Positions 61,400 through 64,000 of a stretch of DNA of 64,000 nucleotides are shown piece by piece. Position 1 is the first letter of the stretch. Every line of letters starts with the position of its first letter. The notes under the pieces were generated by a model. That model was given only the letters and a program-made list of their open reading frames with translations, had not been told where the DNA came from and ran no database searches. Location: the NCBI GenBank assembly GCA_029783825.1, contig JAREIK010010382.1:51482-115481 (forward strand), given 5' to 3'. Both the position numbers and the translations under genes were made by a program. The DNA comes from Sapria himalayana. Taxonomy: Eukaryota > Streptophyta > Magnoliopsida > Malpighiales > Rafflesiaceae.

Positions 61400-61870
61400 T
61401 CAGTACATCATTCTGATAACTCATTACATTCGAATGAGTACTTTGATATCTTTCAAGATCCTTCTCAATAGCATAATATACTTGACCTAGAAATCCTTCG
61501 TTAAATCATGAAATCTACTATAGATTACCAAATTAAATAAACATCTACACGTACATGCACACTTCTGTTAGACCCAAAGATTTTCATACTAGGATAGAAA
61601 AATTATAAAACCTAAAAAATCAAGTAATAAAAACCTCTAGCCTTGAACAGGGTCTATGAGGCACCTTTTTAGGTAGGAACTTCCTTTTCTTGAAACCAAA
61701 TATGAGGTAAGCTATTAAAAATAAGTGACACTCGACACACCTCTAGCCTTTACTAGGATCTCAATACAAAATCCACCTTCTCTATGAGGGATGAATTGTG
61801 TATTCTACATTAATACTCATACAGAGAAAGATAGCACCTATTTCAAAAGAACCAAAATCATGATTTTATC
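61400..61870. other. Junction region between RNA polymerase relic and CACTA copy D
   Basis: 61400-61860 has no recognised gene. Copy B runs directly from the equivalent of 61860 to the equivalent of about 57480, which marks the right boundary of the extra DNA in copy D at about 61840-61860. The words 'cctctagcctt' occur twice (61640 and 61740 region). Confidence 0.4.
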
Positions 61871-61879
61871 TCTATTAAT

Positions 61880-62770
61880 CAGCCAGACTAGGTGCAAAAA
61901 TTTCTCGCCACAAAGGAAGGTCAAAGTCGAGCATTGAGCATGCTCAATATTTGGTATAATTTTAAAATTTAAAACATTTATATATTAGTGGTTGTCCTAA
62001 TAGTCCAAATAAATCAAATCTGTGCATGGTTTTATTAATTTATTAAAATTTTTTAACATTTGTTACTTTTAGACTTAATAAATATACTCTAAGCTGGAGA
62101 ATTGGGTCGAGATCCTAATTTTTATGAGATTTTTAGGAAGATACATGTAAAAAAAGTAGATTGTCGTTTGTTGAAAAAGTCTCAGATGATTGCTATAAGA
62201 ATCTCTTATATTAATTCAATTTTATAATACTATAGTAAACTTTGAAAGTTGTTGGAACACAAAATATTAAATTTATTTTATGTATATCTAGAATAATATT
62301 TTTCTCTATTTTATCACAAGAACTCATGGAAGAACATGTGACAGTTGCTTTCAACAAGTTGAGGGTTCTATGGATTTTCAACCAATTGACTATGATCCTA
62401 TCTATTTGAAGACCATAAAAGGTCATAAGAAGTAGTGAGTGTATGGCATTCTCAAAGAAGTGGCATTTTGTTGTAGTAGTTGTGCTTCTAATTCATATAT
62501 CACAGCAATGGTGGATGAGGTGGTCGAATAATAAGTAATTAAAACAAATGAATGTTTTGAAGTTATGGAAACCTAAATGAAAGAGAAGGAGCAGATATCT
62601 CATTTGAAGGAAGAAATGCAGAAAATGAAAGAAGATAAGATGAGTAGATTAATCATTTGAAGGAAGAAATGTAAGAAATTAAAGAAATAAATGATGAGAT
62701 GAAAGAAATGAATAATGAGATGAAAGATATTAAGAATTTAATACAACAGTAGATGTCCATATGAGTCACA
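61880..62770 (+). pseudogene. Copy D second CACTA gene (Ptta/En/Spm type), decayed
   Basis: A plus-strand counterpart of copies A-C. 61905-61960 is the 'cgagcattgagcatgctc' block. 62097-62150 encodes GELGRDPNFYEIF(R/K)KI. About 62330-62460 corresponds to copy A 2280-2400. 62490-62760 is the Lys/Glu coiled-coil repeat (tcatttgaaggaagaaatg units). It contains many stops. Opposite orientation to A, B and C. Confidence 0.6.
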
Positions 62771-63660
62771 GTTAGCGGCATTGACGTGATAGATAGCATT
62801 TTGAGATCCAGCTGCGAAACCAAGCAGGAGAGGCTAGCACAAATATAGTAATTAATAATGAGGATGATTTTGTATCAGAATTATTTCTAAACTATTTTTG
62901 ATTTTTATCTATATATAGCTAAACAATATGAGATTTTTTGGAGGTATCATTTTTTTATTTTGGTTTTTCTTTTCTTTGCCGATTAACCTAATCATGAATC
63001 TTTACAGGACATCTAATGTGAGATGCACGAAAAAATTCTTATTCAAAGCTTGAGACATTGTCACGGTCCTTCCTATGGATGGGTCCCATCTTTACTGATC
63101 TCAGATGGATCAAAAGGAGGCCGAGCTTCTATTATCTTTATTATTTCTGAAACATTTTATTTTTGCACTCTTTATCTCTCTATAAACATCATTTCTGACC
63201 ATCTTTAGATATCTATTGAAGTTGTATAACTATAATTCAGATTCATGTTTGTTCATATCTATAATTACTATTTTTATATCTATGAATATGTTTATGTACA
63301 TGAATATTTCAGTAGAGTTTTAGCCTATTATAGTTATATAAAAGGCTTGGCTGGTCCTCCTGGTCCTGGGAATAGCACGCTAGCTTCTTAAGTTGTGAGA
63401 TGAACGAAAAAATTTTGGTCCCACGCAGACTTGGGTTTGTTCTTTACACTCTTATTTCATTCAGATCTGCATTGTCGCTATTCAGATCTGTGAATGCTTT
63501 TTATCAGTCATCGGTGGAATTAAACTATTGAATTTTTAATTGCCATAATGATTGCTAATAAAAATCAATTAAATGTTTCTTTTTGCTTGTTCTCCTTCTC
63601 ATCTTGTTCGTAGTTTCATTGATGATGACGGCTGAACATGAGGAACTGTGACTATTACGA
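62770..63660 (+). repeat. Copy D 3' interior blocks
   Basis: The reverse complement of copy B about 32200-33060. It includes the 'gagttttagcctattatag' block (63315-63335), 'cattcagatctgcattgtc' (63460 region) and a part matching the 31884-32324 exon (63565-63650). It stops where TATC repeats begin (about 63670). Confidence 0.65.
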
Positions 63661-64000
63661 GCCATCTTTCAAGTTAGACAATATATATACCTATCTAAAT
63701 TTCTATCTATCTATTTATACATCTATCTGTCTAACTATCTATTTATTTATCTATCTATCAATCTATCTATCAATATAGGTGTGTATATATCTATCTATCT
63801 ATATTCTTATCTCCTTATCTTTTTATATGTATTTGTTTGTCTATCTATCTATCTGACTATTTTTTATCTATCTATCTATCTATCTATCTATCTGTTTGTT
63901 ATGTAAATATTATCTATTTGTCTATTTTCTATATGTCTATTTGTTAATCTATCTATCTATATATCTATTTATATCTAATAGGATAATTATCAATTTATTT
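63661..64000. repeat. Degenerate (TATC)n array, continues past the window
   Basis: The same strand sense as 48033-56440, which fits copy D having inserted into one TATC array. Confidence 0.9.

Larger units (their letters stand above)
56441..63660 (+). mobile_element. CACTA copy D, plus strand, carrying an RNA polymerase relic
   Basis: The 5' end CACTACAAAAAAATG is canonical. Then come short subterminal repeats (56460-56830), the conserved 5' block reversed (56920-56980), the 5' interior (57000-57960, matching copies A and B), about 3.8 kb of foreign sequence (about 58010-61850), the second CACTA gene (61880-62760) and 3' interior blocks (62870-63650). It then breaks off into a TATC array without a 3' terminus. 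TATC repeats lie on both sides. No TNP2 transposase sequence is present. Confidence 0.75.

Noticed and set aside
1..64000. tRNA, rRNA or other structured RNA genes
   Set aside because: None was recognised on reading; a covariance-model search was not possible here.

Overview
This is repeat-dense, AT-rich nuclear plant DNA, with no intact cellular gene that I can defend. A plant origin follows from (i) several copies of one CACTA (En/Spm) transposon family whose degraded genes encode plant-type TNP2-like and Ptta/En/Spm-type proteins, (ii) a BED-finger hAT transposon, and (iii) a broken phage-type RNA polymerase of the kind carried by linear mitochondrial plasmids. The species cannot be named from this sequence.

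Layout. 1-14062: CACTA copy A, minus strand, with a 5' terminus at 14062, a ~1.1 kb subterminal repeat array, an internal ~540-bp AT satellite, a GA-rich leader, a broken transposase gene (7454 down to ~3900) and a broken second gene (3623 down to ~1976). 14063-18480: repeat block R1 and unassigned AT-rich sequence. 18480-19710: 3' part of copy E (plus strand). 19711-22098: copy F, 3' truncated. 22099-24301: degenerate GATA array. 24302-35032: CACTA copy B (minus strand), carrying a nested hAT (24415-27679), a Pack-MULE-like inverted-repeat unit with a multi-exon gene fragment (about 28726-30706), and a second R1 copy. 35033-41091: GATA array. 41092-41528: small GC-rich hAT derivative. 41529-48032: CACTA copy C (minus strand), an internal-deletion derivative. 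48033-56440: TATC array, the opposite strand sense. 56441-63660: CACTA copy D (plus strand), carrying the broken RNA polymerase on its minus strand. 63661-64000: TATC array again.

How the parts relate. All CACTA copies share a 5' leader block, a Ptta-type second gene and 3' blocks, so they are one family. Only A keeps most of the transposase gene, and that is broken by stops and frameshifts. C lost most of it by an internal deletion. B and D lack it and share a junction, so they look like one non-autonomous subfamily. About 17 kb of the window is degenerate (GATA)n/(TATC)n. Every array meets a CACTA or hAT end, and copy B sits inside what looks like one GATA array. The strand sense of the array flips across copy C, so the locus may be a large inverted structure.

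The most interesting observations are the mitochondrial-plasmid-type RNA polymerase inside a CACTA element, the gene fragment between ~160-bp inverted repeats, and the array/CACTA architecture. All similarities were judged by eye, without alignment software or database search.
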